Assembly (NCBI GenBank): GCA_031841125.1
Contig: CM063112.1
Location: 64,161,722 to 64,225,721 of the forward strand
From: Acanthococcus lagerstroemiae
Taxonomy: Eukaryota; Arthropoda; Insecta; Hemiptera; Eriococcidae
DNA: 64,000 nucleotides
Direction of reading: 5' to 3'
The notes under the pieces were generated by a model. That model searched no databases and was not told where the DNA came from. It saw nothing but the letters and a program-made list of their open reading frames with translations. Below are positions 1 to 14,300 of this stretch, piece after piece (positions within the stretch are counted from its first letter, which is position 1; each line of letters starts with the position of its first letter). The position numbers and the translations under genes were made by a program.

Positions 1-500
1 AGTCAAGGATTTCTCGAACTCCAAGCACTACTTGAAAGGTTCATTTAATGTTGGTCGACACGAGGAGTCGTTAGATATAATATATTGCAGGGTCCGTTGA
101 AGTTGGCATTTGCCTAACTTGTAACAGTGCCTGTCAACGTGTTTGCCAGTAGATGGCAAGTAAGAGGGCGAGCGTTAGCGAGAGAGCAAGAGTGAGATCA
201 ACTGTAAGGTAAACTGTAATTAATGCAACGGTTATCTGACCTGTAGATCTATGATGATCTTGCTTCACCAACCCGAAACACTTACGCGAATTGAAATACT
301 TAACGCGGACAAATTGAGTATAACAAACACAAGCGTAACACAAGAGCGTACTGTAGCCTTTGCTGAAACCGTATACTTTTCAACTGCATGAAGTTCAACA
401 CAGCGATGATACACGGGTCTCTTATCGGCTACCAGGTACTGTTGTAGCTCGTATGAGCAAGACCATGACTCATTGGTTTATCGTTAGTTTTGGAGTAACA

Positions 501-675
501 GGCTCAAGCAATTTCGCTTTGTTGAAATATCTGAGGCTGTCGATACAAGGAATTACAATAGGGACTGAACCTTTATCAACGTTAGCGAAACACTAATGCT
601 GGTAGTCGGCGTTGAAATTTGATGTGATAGGCTCATATGCTTTGCTTTTGTTAAGCATCCGAGGCTATCGCATGT
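501..675 (+). repeat. Imperfect direct repeat at the left edge
   Basis: AGGCTCAAGCAATTTCGCTTTGTTGAA near 501 and AGGCTCATATGCTTTGCTTTTGTTAAG near 629 align, with the following ATCTGAGGCTGTCG and ATCCGAGGCTATCG. A local duplication about 128 bp apart. Confidence 0.6.
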
Positions 676-1253
676 TCAAGATATATCACGGAGATATTGA
701 TTGACCACATGAATATAATATTTCGACTATTAATTATAGTGAGACATTAATAATTAGAGTCGAAGTCGAATTTGTTCGACAGATGTATTGAAAAAGTGAA
801 TTCTTGCGGTCACTGATTTTAAATATTTTATCAGATTCTTTGAATCTAAAAATTTAAATTTTACGTTCGAAATACAATTTTTGGAACCCAAAATCGAAGT
901 TGCATCATAATTGTAGACCTGAAGAGGCATTCGAAATCATTTGCCCAAAAACTTCTTTTTCAATATTTTGTTCAATTTTCCAAATCAAGTCGCTTTTCCC
1001 ATTTCGATTTATAAATGTGGATTTAGTAGTCGGAATCAGGGCCGGATCAAATATATTTCAAATTTAGTGAACCAAAAAGCTGCTATTTCGATTATACTTT
1101 CGACACCTCCCCATTCGAAATAAAAAAGTTGGTTGTAAGTCCTACAACATCGTCCCTCTTTTAAAGAAGGGAAATAAATAGCACTACCTAGATCTTACAA
1201 ATTCAACCCTTTTTTGTCCAGCATCGATCAGACTCCGCGTTCAAAAGGGAAAT

Positions 1254-1435
1254 GAGGGAGGGGCAAAAATTGTCAAATTCCCAAGTATCAAAATTTGTTT
1301 GTATTAGATAAAAAAGGAAAAAAAAAAACTTTTGTCTTGGTTGGATTTTTCAAACTTCTGATCCATCTACTAAAATTTCCCAACTCCGGCGGAGACTTGG
1401 GGCAAGCTGCCCCCAGTGCCCCTGATTTTCGTCCC
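1254..1435 (+). mobile_element. GGGACGTA-family element, partial copy
   Basis: It aligns along its length with 50023-50220: GAGGGGCAAAAATTGTC, ATTTGTTTGTATT, TTTTTCAAACTTCTGATCC, CGGCGGAGACTTGGGGCAAG. The GGGACGTA terminus itself is not visible here. Confidence 0.55.
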
Positions 1436-2310
1436 TGGAGGCTACCTGTTTCTAAGTTGCATATGTCCGTCTGGTCGGCTCATGGGTCTCTAATTTGCAC
1501 CCTTTCCCAACCATCAGAAGAAAAAATTCCGGGATCACGACTAAAAAATAGATCAACAGAAAAACAGACTGACATAAGGACAGGACAGCGAATCAGTTGG
1601 TCAAACAGTGTTTGCTGCTGAGCAGGGACTGAAACGAGCGAAACACTACACTCTTGTCAACAAGGGAGTTGGACTGAGCAACAGTCTCCCCCCCCCCCAA
1701 AAAAAAAAGTGTATCTGCGCGTCTAGCTGATTCGCCCATTCTCCACACCGAGCATCCTTAGCTATCACAATGTTGCACGAGGAAACTGACCTAGCCCATT
1801 TCGATGAAGCCACAATCAAGATGTCGAAAATTCTCCTCGAGTCGTGATGGTGTAGATTTGAACACATGGGCAATGATTATAGAGTTCACGACTGATTGGC
1901 AAGAGAGTTACCTAGCCGTTAGCGACCACTGGTAAGAACCTCACTTCGACAGAAATCACAACCTGGCCTCGTTATGAAAAACGTATTTATATCACATTTT
2001 TGGACGGAAATTACGGACGAATGAAGAGATTTGCGGTAATGACGACGTGGCACGCGATATCGTTTATGGACCAACTCCAGAATCCTAAAATAGCGAGCAT
2101 GTTCGTTCGCATTCAGACATGCGGTCCGCTAAAGTGTAACATCACTGTCTGGGGTACGGTTAATTTCACGAACGTATTTATCGGGTTTTTTCGATTTCGG
2201 GATGCGGTTTCTTTGTGCCGAAGGTGTAACGTTTCGCAGTAGCGTATACTAATGGTGCGGCCGATTTGTGTCAGTTGCAGCGATCGTGTATGAGAGACGA
2301 AAATGAGACG

Positions 2311-2319
2311 ATGGATAAG
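2311..2319 (+). CDS. Scgdelta: Sarcoglycan coding exon 1 (start codon, 3 residues)
   Basis: The ATG at 2311 opens MDK and ends at the strong donor GTAAGC at 2320 (phase 0). I chose this start because exon 2 is open in the matching phase and ends in phase 2, exactly what the exon 3 acceptor at 6927 requires. Another ATG at 2303 lies in a different frame and would need direct splicing to exon 3. The extent of the 5' UTR is unknown; the 2.0-2.3 kb stretch shows no obvious TATA box. Confidence 0.6.
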
Positions 2320-5300
2320 GTAAGCATATCGAATACGATTGCGGGTGTGGTAGAACATAGTCTCCTCTTCTCTTCCGAAGAACGGAGCTACTGCTACCAG
2401 GTGATTAAAAGAATTGATAATCGGTGAATGAAGATAACTGTGGGCACACATGACAACACCTCGACATGTCATAAGGCAACTGTGATTATGATAAATGCTA
2501 ATTAACTACCGCTAATATCCGCGAAAATAAGCGTGAATACCGGAAACGATATTGCTCGTTAACATTAACAACGCCACAATAAACCTCGTCTCACAAACAT
2601 TGTTCAACTGCTGTCGAACAGGCACCACAGAAATGACAAATCACGAAGTAAAAGCTCCGTCGACCAGTCAATTGTTGCCGTTGTCACCATCGCGCATCGG
2701 CATCGCCATGCCAACAAAAGTTTTATTGTATGGCGTTGACACGGCTACACAATAAAAGGAGCTTTACAGCTGCAGATTTCAAGCTCGCATAATTACGACA
2801 GATTTACTTTGACCGCGTTTATAATCCTTTCTTTTTTTTTCGTGTTCGTTTCATCCATCTCTATTCTTCGTTTTGTTTTGCTTGTTTCCAGTCGCATCAG
2901 ACGGAAGAATGGATAAAAATGTTACCGTCGAGTTCGCGCGAAATTGCCGGGTACGTGAGTATTAAATCCCTTGTGGTTGCGGTTACAGAGGCAGAGAGTA
3001 CGTCTTAATCTGTAGACAGTCATGTCCGGGTCGGTGATTCCTACACGACAGAAGGGTCGATAAGATGAGAGTTCGGATGGCGGCAGACAAAGGCCGTAAC
3101 CAGCCTCTCGTAGGTATTAGGAGAGAAGAAAACAATTTCTTGGAGGAGGGAGGGGGCAGATGGAAATTTATGACGCTGAATGAATAACAATGGATATTCT
3201 GTTTCGCAAGGGAAGGGAGTACGAACTTTATCCATAGAGGGCAGGACCTCAATTGGCCTGACCTTGGTTATGGTTTTGCAGTAGACGGAAATACCCGCTT
3301 TTGGTGTGAAAATGTTTGAAAACTTACTGTAACATTGAGCCAGTGTCCAGTGATGTATATAAGAAGATAAGGAGGTTATAGGGATATGTATCTTCTTCCT
3401 CCGAGCTATCAAGAGGCATAGTAAAATTTTGGAATTTGTTGAATATAACAATTCAAAAAATAACGACTTTCTTTGACTAGTCAAGTCAAAATTTGAGCAA
3501 AATTTTATAAAACCGGGACTACCTGACCAAGAACTTATATTGGCCCTACGGCGCTGCTGCCTCGAATTAAAGAGCGGGTATTTTCACCAAAAACTAAACT
3601 CATCAGCAACCTGATGCAAGCCACAGATATTTTGCAAAAGAGTAAGGGAAGTCGAAATTAAACAGTTATTTCTCAAGTATTTAAAAATGTCTCCAGTCCA
3701 AACATTCTATATTCCCAGGAAAATAATAATAATAATAATATATAAATAAATAAATAAACATTCATTTGGATCGTCTTATATTTCGTTCGAAATTTTCTAT
3801 TCTCAGATGTTCCTTTTCTACATAACTGATTGCATTGGTATACTGACGAAAGGATTTATTTAAAAGAAAACACGATTCTCATTTGAGGAGCGATATTCCA
3901 AAACGGCCTCTGTCCATTTTTTTGAAAAATCGTTTTATAGCGCCATCTGGTGAGGAATATAGTAATACATATTCTAGCCCGAACAAAATCACGATATCGC
4001 AAATTTAACGCATGTACGAAGCCAAAAAAGACTCGCAAAGAGAGGAAAAAAGTTGTTCCAAAACGGCCTCTGTTCACATATTTCTATCACAATAGAGGAG
4101 AATTTTATAAATTAGAATTTACTGAAAGACACAGCATGTCTGATTTTGTGCCGAACCAAAACTAATAATTCAAAAATGTTGTTCCAAAACGGCCTCTATC
4201 CAGGAGATCCCCCACTTTGCGACTGTCATGCGCGTCTCCTGTACAAGGTACATTCAATATTTCAACGAGATAAATTCCTGTAAGTGTTCTACTAGGCAAC
4301 CCGACTATCAACCGTGACATGTAGGTGTAATATAAGGATACACCAAGTTTTTTCTTCCCCGTGAAAAAAATGTAAAACTGGACAGAGGCCGTTTTGGAAA
4401 ATCGCTCCTCATTTATTTCTAGTTTTCAGAATTTTCTAACGGTAGATTTTCAATTATCAAATCGAGAGATAGAGAGAAATTGCCAAGATCTTTAATCTGA
4501 TTGAAAAATGACTCCATCCCTTGATTACTTCGCTGTCCAATATATTCTTTCACCGACGCTAGTTGCGCTCATCATCACTCGTCTTCTCTCGTCTGAGCAT
4601 ACCCGCCGACTTGGCTTTTTTTTTTGGGGGGGGGGCGACGCCACCCCAATAGTTTCGACTGAAACTGGAAAAAGTACAACAAATTTTACCGTCAATTTTT
4701 AAATTTAACAAAAATGAAAGTAAAATATGATAAGTAATAATGAGAAGGGTATAATTTTGGCACCAAAATAGATAAAAGACGACCATTCGAATCTTCAAAG
4801 AGAGGGATTTTGACGCTCCTAAGAACCGTAATAACTTTGAAACTTTGATTCTGCCCCCCCCCCAATATTTTCCATAAGTCGGCACTTATGAGTCTGAGTG
4901 TGTCTTACGGTCTCGATCCTGGTAAAATATAGGGGCAGGTTTTCAACAAATAAGATTTTCACATAATTCCGAATGTAAGAGTAACTGCGTAACATTTAGG
5001 TAATACGCGACCACACCTACACTACATTTTGCAACGTTATAACATATTTCAAGATCAACACTTCTTACTCGTAGAAGGAACATCGACATTACGAAAGCTT
5101 ATCGTAACACATTATTTTCCAAGTTCTTCTTCTTCTATCGACGCAATGATTTCCGAATGTTTGTCCTCCAGCCTCTTGCTCTACCTTAAATTATACAACT
5201 TATCAACTAAGGTAGAACTGTGATTCAAAATGAATTTAGCAAATTTTTTAATCCGTGAAACGGTACACATCGAGTTATTCTATTCAGCTTTTGGCCCCCT

Positions 5301-8300
5301 TCCCAACTCTAGTTCCCATAATTTATTTTTCGAAAGTGACTAAATTCCAAGGACGAAATAATAACTTCCGACAAATACTCATTGGTGTGGTAACGAGAGG
5401 CGAGGCGATAGAGAAGATGTATATTGGTATATTGTACCCTCCCCCTCCTACCAAAAAAAATAAAAACTTCCGACTTCCAAACGCATTATCATTGTGGATA
5501 CATCGATGTCTCTCTAGAGCCTCGAATATAATAATGCAGACCATACAAGCAACACTAGCAATTTTGTGCATCTGTTTTTTTTTTTAAACATGGCTAATAA
5601 AATGTACGATAAATTATTCGTATCCTAAGAACGAAGCACTCTCCTGATTTTTTTTCCTCCCGAACTTGTGTCGATAAAGGAAGAAAGAACTGAGGTATTC
5701 TCGACGATGTTACAGAAAACGCGAATTTTCTATTTAAATCCGCGAATGCACTTTTGAAGTATCGGCATAATCACATCAACTTTTCACACGCTTTTCCTCT
5801 CTACACCACTCTTATTCATCATTCTCGTACGACCATTATTCATTCGCTAGACACTAAAATTCCGAACAGCGGAACGAGGTGCCCAATTTTTCATACGCAG
5901 TACGCCCAAGTATACTACACGGAAAGTGAGTTACTAATATGTTTCTCACAAATATAAGAGCAGTCGGAACAATAATAAGCCGCGAGCGAAATTGAATGCA
6001 CGCGGGATTGAATTTGGAAAACTTTATCCGGAAGACTGGAATCGAAGATGAATTTTTGATGTACATCTTCATTGCAAGGTTCTGGACCACAGAAGTACTA
6101 CGAGAATCTCTGACATGAACTTGTTCAGCTTTCAATACCTACCAGTAGTATGACGCGTCAGTTTTTCAGTTTTCTCGGTGAATTGTGCTTTCGAAGTAAG
6201 ACTTCTTGATTGGGTTCGGTGCCTTCTTCTAGAGGTCTCAGGAAAACCAAGGACAGAGCAGGAAATAATGAGAGGGAGGCCACAGTCTCCTTCATTGGCA
6301 AAAATGGATACCATGACTCCTTTGCTCCCTCCCTTTTCACATCTTCCTCCGCAAACAATCAGTTCTAGAGCGCGTCTGAAAAACGCGATGATTTAACATT
6401 TATTAATCTACACAAGTGGACAGGGAAAGTGAAACCAAATAAACTAAACGCCAAATTCTCAAATCCACGAAGGTGACATTTTTCTACAGCGGTTTTCTTG
6501 CCGGTATTCCTACGAAAAATCGGCGTATCAGTGAAATGAGATGTAAAGCCAGAAGGGCCGTCCACATGCTACGTAATCAAAATTTAGACCATTTTAGGTT
6601 CCTCTACCACTTCTAAACAACTGCAATCATTTGACTGACCCCTCCCTCCGATTACGTAATCGCCTGTACAAGTTCCGTAGCTTCATTTCCTCGCACAGTC
6701 ATACATGTGTTGTGGACTGATTCATATCACAAAAACCTGTCCATTTAATATATTACGAGGTCTCTGATTAGCCACATTTTAACCTAAATCGGACTACCGA
6801 GAATTGATACGTAATCATTCACCAAACCCTCTCTCCTAGTAATCAGGTGGAATTAAATGTCAGGCCCCCTCGCGTCAATTGATTACGTAATATGGACGAT
6901 CCCAAAGATGATAATTGGTTTTTTCAGGCCCTCTGGCTTAGAGGACGACTCAACGTTGGCGAGACGGAGACAGCGAGATCCAGTTAAAACGCAAATTGGT
7001 ATCTATGGTTGGCGAAAACGATGCCTGTTCGTATTAATCTTGGTGCTCATATTTATCGTCGTGTTCAATTTATGTTTGACCCTGTGGTTCATGGAAGTTA
7101 TGCAGTTCACTTCGGTAAGTATAACCAGAACGAATAATTCATTAACTTGTAAGGTTTGTCACGAATAAAAAATTAGTCCTTTATCTGACCGAACTCACTT
7201 CTCAGACCCGAATATTTTTGCCCTTCACGACTGTCGTGTGGATACGACTTACTCGTTGACGGAATTTCATCGACATAGTTGACAACAACGATACGGAAAG
7301 TCGTTCACGAATACGTAAAACGCCTTCGGCTCGCACCGGTGGCCCAACCCGGTGAAATATTTCCGAGACATTGCGGCGGTTTCGGCCTTCCGGCATGAAA
7401 TTTCCAGTTGAAAGGAATGCGAATAACGACTACTGAGGGAGTTAGAAAAAAGTAATCTCGAATGAGCCCACATCGGATTTCAGTTGGTTTACAGATTCAG
7501 AAAAGACAACTGACTGCGATCGAGTGGAATTGTTCTACAGAATTAGATCTTTCTTGTCGATCGAACCACTTGGAAAATTCGAGTGCATAAGAAAAAGGGT
7601 AGGGATTTCTTTCAATTAATATAACACGAGAAAATTTCGGCACTCTTGGTACCCAACGTACAAAAAAAAAAAAAAAAAAAAAAAGACAGCAGACGATTAA
7701 AGTTTAGGAGTTTCGCAGTTAATTGAGAAATTAGAATCAAATGTATTAGTAGAAGGGGACGCCCCCTTCTACTTGTATTCTTACAAGACTCGGAGAGCCT
7801 GGTCCCGATACGGAGAACCTGGTCCCGACGATGCTGAAGAGTAGAGCGGGATGGATAGCTGCCTTTGTCAAGAAGACGCTGGGCCGCAAAATGGAACTGG
7901 AGTGACAGAGACAAAGGCAGCAGGCACAGCACCCTATGCCGGCACTCGCCATCTCACCAACATTGATGATGACGATGTCGCTGCTGCCAACAACTGACGA
8001 AGAAGACGATCCGGTGCAACTCGACAACGAAGAAGAAGAAGAAGACGCCGTAGATTCGCCACCGTGAAGAGGCGAAAGGAGAAATGGGGGTAGCAGGAGC
8101 TACTTCAAAGCGATCCCCCCTATCCTGACGCAGGCCCATTCAGGACATTTCCGGGATAGGAGGTGCGGAGTATCGGGGCCCGCCATGCACCCCACTACCA
8201 TCGATTGTTACAAGACTATCTTGTAGAAACTCTACATACATTTCAATCATCTGGTTTCGGTCCCGCAATGAACCGTAAAAAAAAAATGTATTCTGTGTTT

Positions 8301-11300
8301 ATCATCAAGCGCAGTACATAGAATTATACAGAATATCGGGGTGTTTTGACTGAAAAGGGTAAACTTTTCTTCACTGCCTGCATATCCTTCGACAAAGACT
8401 CGTCAGATCTTCACCTGTTAACACCTGCAAAGCTGCTCCACCTGAAGACAAATCAGTTCACTTGGCCTTTCGCAAACGTCATCCAGAGCTTCCTTTCTGG
8501 ACCGTTGCTAACCCGTTGTCTCTCCAACACTTCCACCCTAATGGGCTCATGGTTGTGTGTATTTTCTTTCAAATCATCAATGTTTACTTCGTTACGAGAC
8601 CTTTTGATCAAGGCTTTACACTTCTTATCAATGCATGCCCATCGCTGCACACTGTCCGCCAAAGGTTTGCAGTGAAAACGAAATCTGAACTCACCAGCTT
8701 TTTCCTGCCTCACTAAACATCATTTCGCTGTTGTTACGACTCCGTATCATGAATTTAAACTGATACGTTTATCTTCACTTGCATAGGTCTACCATGCAGT
8801 ATGTACATATGGACGCTATTCAGCAAGAGGGAACCAACTAACATTTGTAAACAAACTGAGTTATTATTATCGTCAGAATTTTTCAAAATTGATTGGGCCC
8901 CCGTTCAAAAATGTGTACTCACGTTGAAAAAAGCTTATCAGAAAACGTTGTGTCATATAGTTTCTACATGGCTCTTGAACTTCGAATCACGTGTTTTCAA
9001 AAAGCGGATTTTGCTAGTTGGTTCTATTTTGCTGAATAGCATCCAAATGTACGGCTTTACGACTTGAACCATTCAAGAATAAAACCTATACATCCCATAG
9101 CTTCGAGTTTGTTCAGCAATTTCGGCTGGTGGATAATGTCAAACATTTTCTTCATATTCAAATAAATGCCTAACTGTGGTTGAACCATCCCCTAGCTCCC
9201 CCCCCCCACCGGTTAAATATCTTACGTAGGCCCGTACATCAATCATCCTTCTGTCCTTAACAAAATCATACTGCTTCAGGTACTCTTTGCATCGGGCTAG
9301 ACTCACGAATTCGCAGAAAACTGTTTTAGAAATTTCTCCTATGTGTTTTTCAAACTGCTTCGCTATCAGAATTTCATTTATTTTCACTTAAATGACCATA
9401 CATCGATTTTTACTTTGCTAATTCTACCCCCAATTTACTATCATAAACCTCGTTTATAATGCACCAGTATTCTTTTTACGATTCTTCAAGATCTCTAGGA
9501 GTTTCGCACTGTAAGTTTCTCTCATCATCGATCCCAGCTAGTTTTGCCATCTTTTTAACTAGGGCCTTATGCGTGCAACTAAGCAGAACGTCAAAACGTT
9601 TCAGTTTTCTCAGTTTAGATAATTTTTTTCCTTGTTCTCACAGAGTTCGATCAGCTTTTTCGAAGCCCACGGGGTATGATTTTTGCTGTTAAACGTTCTT
9701 CTTTGTGTAAATTTTGCCTCTTCGATCGTTTTTGGAATGATAGATCGATAGATTCACAAGTAGAGCAATACATTAAAAATAAATAAATAAGAAAATAAAT
9801 GAAAAGAGTGACAAAAAGAGAGTATTTGCTTTTCAAAAAGCCTCAAACCGAACGAGTGAGCCAGCCGGCGGATAAACAGCCAGGCAGATAGACAAACACC
9901 CTAACTGACTGACAAAGAAGAAAAGAAGGCTACAGGGAAAGAAGCAGGAAAGTCACTTTTGTGGCAAAGCGAGAAAAATGAAAAACAATTTGTTTACGTA
10001 CGTGGTTCTTAACCTGTACGTGAATACTGAAACCCGTTTTTCTGGACTGCAGCATCCGTTCAGGCATCCTACCATAGTTCAGCTACTTCTACTCATACAT
10101 TACTTCCGTTCCAACGGTATTAATAACTCAAGTTTCGTCAAAAAAGTAACGTACCTGCTTCTTTCCCTGATGCCTAAAAATACAACAATCTTGTAACTAC
10201 AATCCTCAGCAGTCCGCAACTATCCGCTTCAAAAAAATAATGAACATTGTCCATAACTATCAAACAATGATAGAAAAAAAGGTCATGCATACCCCTCCCT
10301 ATCCCTGCCAAATGCACGCAATAATAATAGGTACAATGAGAAGTTATTTTGTATTATACATCTTGACTAACAAAGCTCTCCGAGTTTCCTTCAACAGGAC
10401 CAAAACAGATAAGTAAAAAGGCAGACAAATAAGCATGCAGACAGACTTACTGACTGTTTGACTGACTAAAAAACCAACTGACAGATAAATAGCAGGTAGA
10501 AAAAAGGAAAAGTCGGTGAGACACAGATATCAGCGATACAACAGATGGGCAGATAGAGAGCGAGAATGCGGGGCCCAGCAAGAGGCTGACACGAGCCAAG
10601 CACGTGTTGATGAGGAAGTTTAATTACGAAGTGGCCCTCTCTCCCACATAAAATAGATGCATATCTATTTACTTTTTGGAATTACTACCCCGTAAAAGAT
10701 AATACGTGAATATTATGTTACCACTTTTTACAATCAGGGGGCCCAACACGATTCACATATAGTCAGGTAGGGTAAATATTCGTTGTACTCGTATTACTAC
10801 ACGACGAGTATGCACGAGGTCTTGAAGAACACGAGTCCTGTACATGTTTGGCGTTCAGCAAAGAAGTTGTGGTTAGTCGTGCTGGTTTTACAGCTACAGC
10901 AGGGTAATATGAGTTTTTTTGGCGCATTCAAACGCCCCTACACATACTCGTACATATTCGCGTGATATTCATAGATGACGGTGGCGGTGGTGGCAGCAGA
11001 GGCGGCGGTGGCGGCTGCGGCAGCAAAGCACGCTTTCTGATATTTTAATAAAACTCTTCTATGATTTATTGCCCGTTCTAGAAGATGCCTGCTGATCGTA
11101 TAATGTAATTCCGGCTCTATTGTAACCATCGGAACGGGTACGTACGTACACAATTTACGGTGAAAGAAAAACATCATCGTTGAATTTCCACACCCGCGGC
11201 CGCACGAGGCTCCTCGACTCAACTCCTCGGTATTCGAATTTAATGACGAGAGCGTGTTTTTCCTTCCTTCCCTTTTCCGGCGAGAATTATCGGCTGTAAG

Positions 11301-14300
11301 CGCCGCTGCCGCGAATAAATGGCCTTTTGATAGGTTCGAGGAATGCGGCAATTGATTTATGCGCTGCCACCGTCTCATTTATGCCGATGCTGGTGCTGGT
11401 GCCGGCGCTGCACCGTTCGCGCTTCCAGTAAGCAGGTGCGCCAGTCGTATAATGAAAGCGTGTCGGACAAGTAAATAAACACCCATTTCCGAACAAAAAC
11501 ACGCTAAATTGGCAAATTGGTTGACAGCTTCTCCTGATTAACGTGCCAGTACAAGTCGAAATACACCGATCATAGAATCTGAAGGAAACGATGAAATAAT
11601 CGGTATTGTTTCAACCGCATCCTCTCGTAATTTCACCAACTCGAAAATGAGTAATTTCGACGGTTCTAGTCGACGTGGCTTGTCACACCAACATAATTGG
11701 ACGGCAGACTGCAACAACTAGCGAAGTTAGAAAAAATCCGTTGCCGTAGTCCGTCGAAGGGAAATTGTGATAAATTACAACCGCCAAGTCGTGATTTGGT
11801 AACTTGTCTCACTCTCAGTTTTACCATTACGAAAGCAACAGGACTCAGTTTTTGCCAAATTCTGCAAGCAAAGAGAACACTAGTTCCCTATTTTCGTACC
11901 TTTCACTCCCTGGTGACTTAGCCCTCTTTAGCTGGCTCAGATAACAAATATTTTTTCTGGTTTCAGGACGGCATCGGCTCATTAAAAATAGTGAAAGGAG
12001 GAGTCATGCTAGACGGCCGAGCGTACTTCATGAATAAAATGGTCGCATCCAGTATTAACTCGAGACTGGGTAGACCATTATCTTTCGTTTCGTCACATAA
12101 CTTATCAGTGAGCATACGAAATGTCAAAGGACGAGAGGTTTCTAATTTCGTACTGAGTAAGTACATTATATGTATAACATTGCATTTCAATTTTCGTTCA
12201 TTCTTGTCCGGTCTTCTAATCTCGGTAAGACGGGCGAAGTTAGTCACCCATGGTCCGGTATTCCGTCGACCTCTCCCCCTCCCCCCTATAATTCTATCGA
12301 AATAGATTTTGTTTTGAAAAGTTAAATTTTCATTTTCTAAACCTAATACCTTCACTTTTATGATAAAATATATTAGGGGCTTCCAAAATATTGTTTTTGT
12401 GAAGCCACTTTAAATTGGAGGGTTCAGTGCAAAAGTAGTTGAGTCTATTTTCATGAATCACGTTGGATGCTAGTCAAAATAGTCTGTTACTGCGAGAACA
12501 TAGACTTAACCAATCTTTTACTCAACCCTCAAATTCCACATAAACACGGATTTGTAATGAACATTAAATAGGCCATAACGTTTGAACCTTTGAAATAGTA
12601 ATAATATCTATGGTAATTTTAGGTGACCGTAACAATTACCCATTTTTAGCAAAATCGCAGTAAGATCGAACGCTTGAAAAAAAAAATCCTTTTCACACGC
12701 TTCCACTGCGTAAGCTTTGCTGTAATTAGACCTATCGACGGAAAATGAGTGTGAGTTCAGACTGTCTAGAAATCCATTCGAAGTTTATTTTCTCGAGTTA
12801 AAATAATAACGTAGTCATTTCTGCCAGTGCAAAAAAATGATAGTACAATTCAGATACTAAGATTAAGACCCGAATGATATTGACGATTCCGGGTAATTCT
12901 AACATTGTCAAAGTAGAGTCCTCATAATCAACTAAAACTGAAGTCTAAATCCACAGTTACAGAAATTGTCGCGCAAAATCCGCGAATTGCATTGTATCAG
13001 GTATTACTATTAGGTATCCAGCAACGATCAGGTCTAACTATCGTGTGGTATTTCATTCACGACCTAGCTTCAGTGAAAATGGCGAATTTACTGTTTTGTT
13101 TTTCCAGTTTTTTGCGAATACTTAGATAAAATACAGACGTTTTCTCAATGCGAACATCTGGGCACATTTATTTATTCCGTAGAATAAACGTCTGGTGAAT
13201 ATTAAAAACAATCAACGTAAACATGTTAGGTTATAACCACTGACTAAAAATGGCCTGGGAGGGGCCCCTTGAGAGCTCACTTCTTCATACTTAAATTTAC
13301 ACTAATAATACATACATACAAAATACTTGAAATTATTTCAAAACATTGCTAGTGTTAGCCAATTCTAAAAAGGCATCCCAACCAACATAGGACCATCACC
13401 AGGAGAGAAGGCGGACTGGAAACATAGCCTTCCCCAGCAAAATAAAAAACTCCGAGTTATAATTCCACTCACAAAAAAAATCCTGTAGGTATCTCCTAAT
13501 ACAACAGATTAATTATAGCCGTGAATCAACAACGAACAGACACGATGAATTACATACTGACTTCTTTATACATATTCGTGCTCTCGTGATTACCAAAAGC
13601 GGAAATTTATCGATTGATTACAATACATTAATGTTCATATATCTTCGTATGTTCTCAGAAAACAACAGTGTGACATTCAGTTCTCCGTCATTCAACATAA
13701 TTGGACCAAGAGGCGAGACCTTATTTACCGCCAATAAGAAGGAAATCGTGTTCGGCTCTAGAGAGGTTCGATTTATAGGTACAGTACAGAAAAAAAAACA
13801 AAAAACATTAACTCGACTGCCTTAGATAATTCAACAATGCCAGCGGCGTAAATAAAAGGATGTGATGATACACATTATATGTATATCCTCTCCCGAGTCA
13901 AAAGGAGGAATGCAATTTTAGAGCTTGTCAACAAATATCGCAGACATGAGACCTTTTTTTTTTCTACAAACCAAAATACCGGCGAAATTTTATAGATCCG
14001 TCACTATTTACCAACAAAATTTTTACCAAACCCCACCTGAGGAAAACTTTTACTACGCTACTGAATGGTGCACACATTGGCTAACACGCCATGGTGGTAA
14101 TCCATACTTTTCTCAGGAGACAAGAGGTAAAAATTTCTAGTCAATACGACATTTATTCATTTTCAAGTCTTCAATCCTCATTAATCTCGGTCAGTCGACT
14201 AATGAAAGTGATTTTCTCGGGGGAGAAAGGGTAGGAGAGAGACAACTGCCAGCGATAGTCATTTATCGCAGCTAATGTGTAAAAGATTTGAGAAACTGGT

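Larger units (their letters stand above)
1..1990. other. No gene seen; repeats only
   Basis: Apart from the direct repeat at 501-675 and the transposon copy at 1254-1435, this AT-rich stretch holds nothing I can identify. Open frames here are short and overlap low-complexity sequence. Confidence 0.6.

Noticed and set aside
10938..11378. 146-residue minus frame rich in alanine and arginine
   Set aside because: It is driven by GGC/GGT-type repeats near 10.98-11.02 kb inside a sarcoglycan intron.
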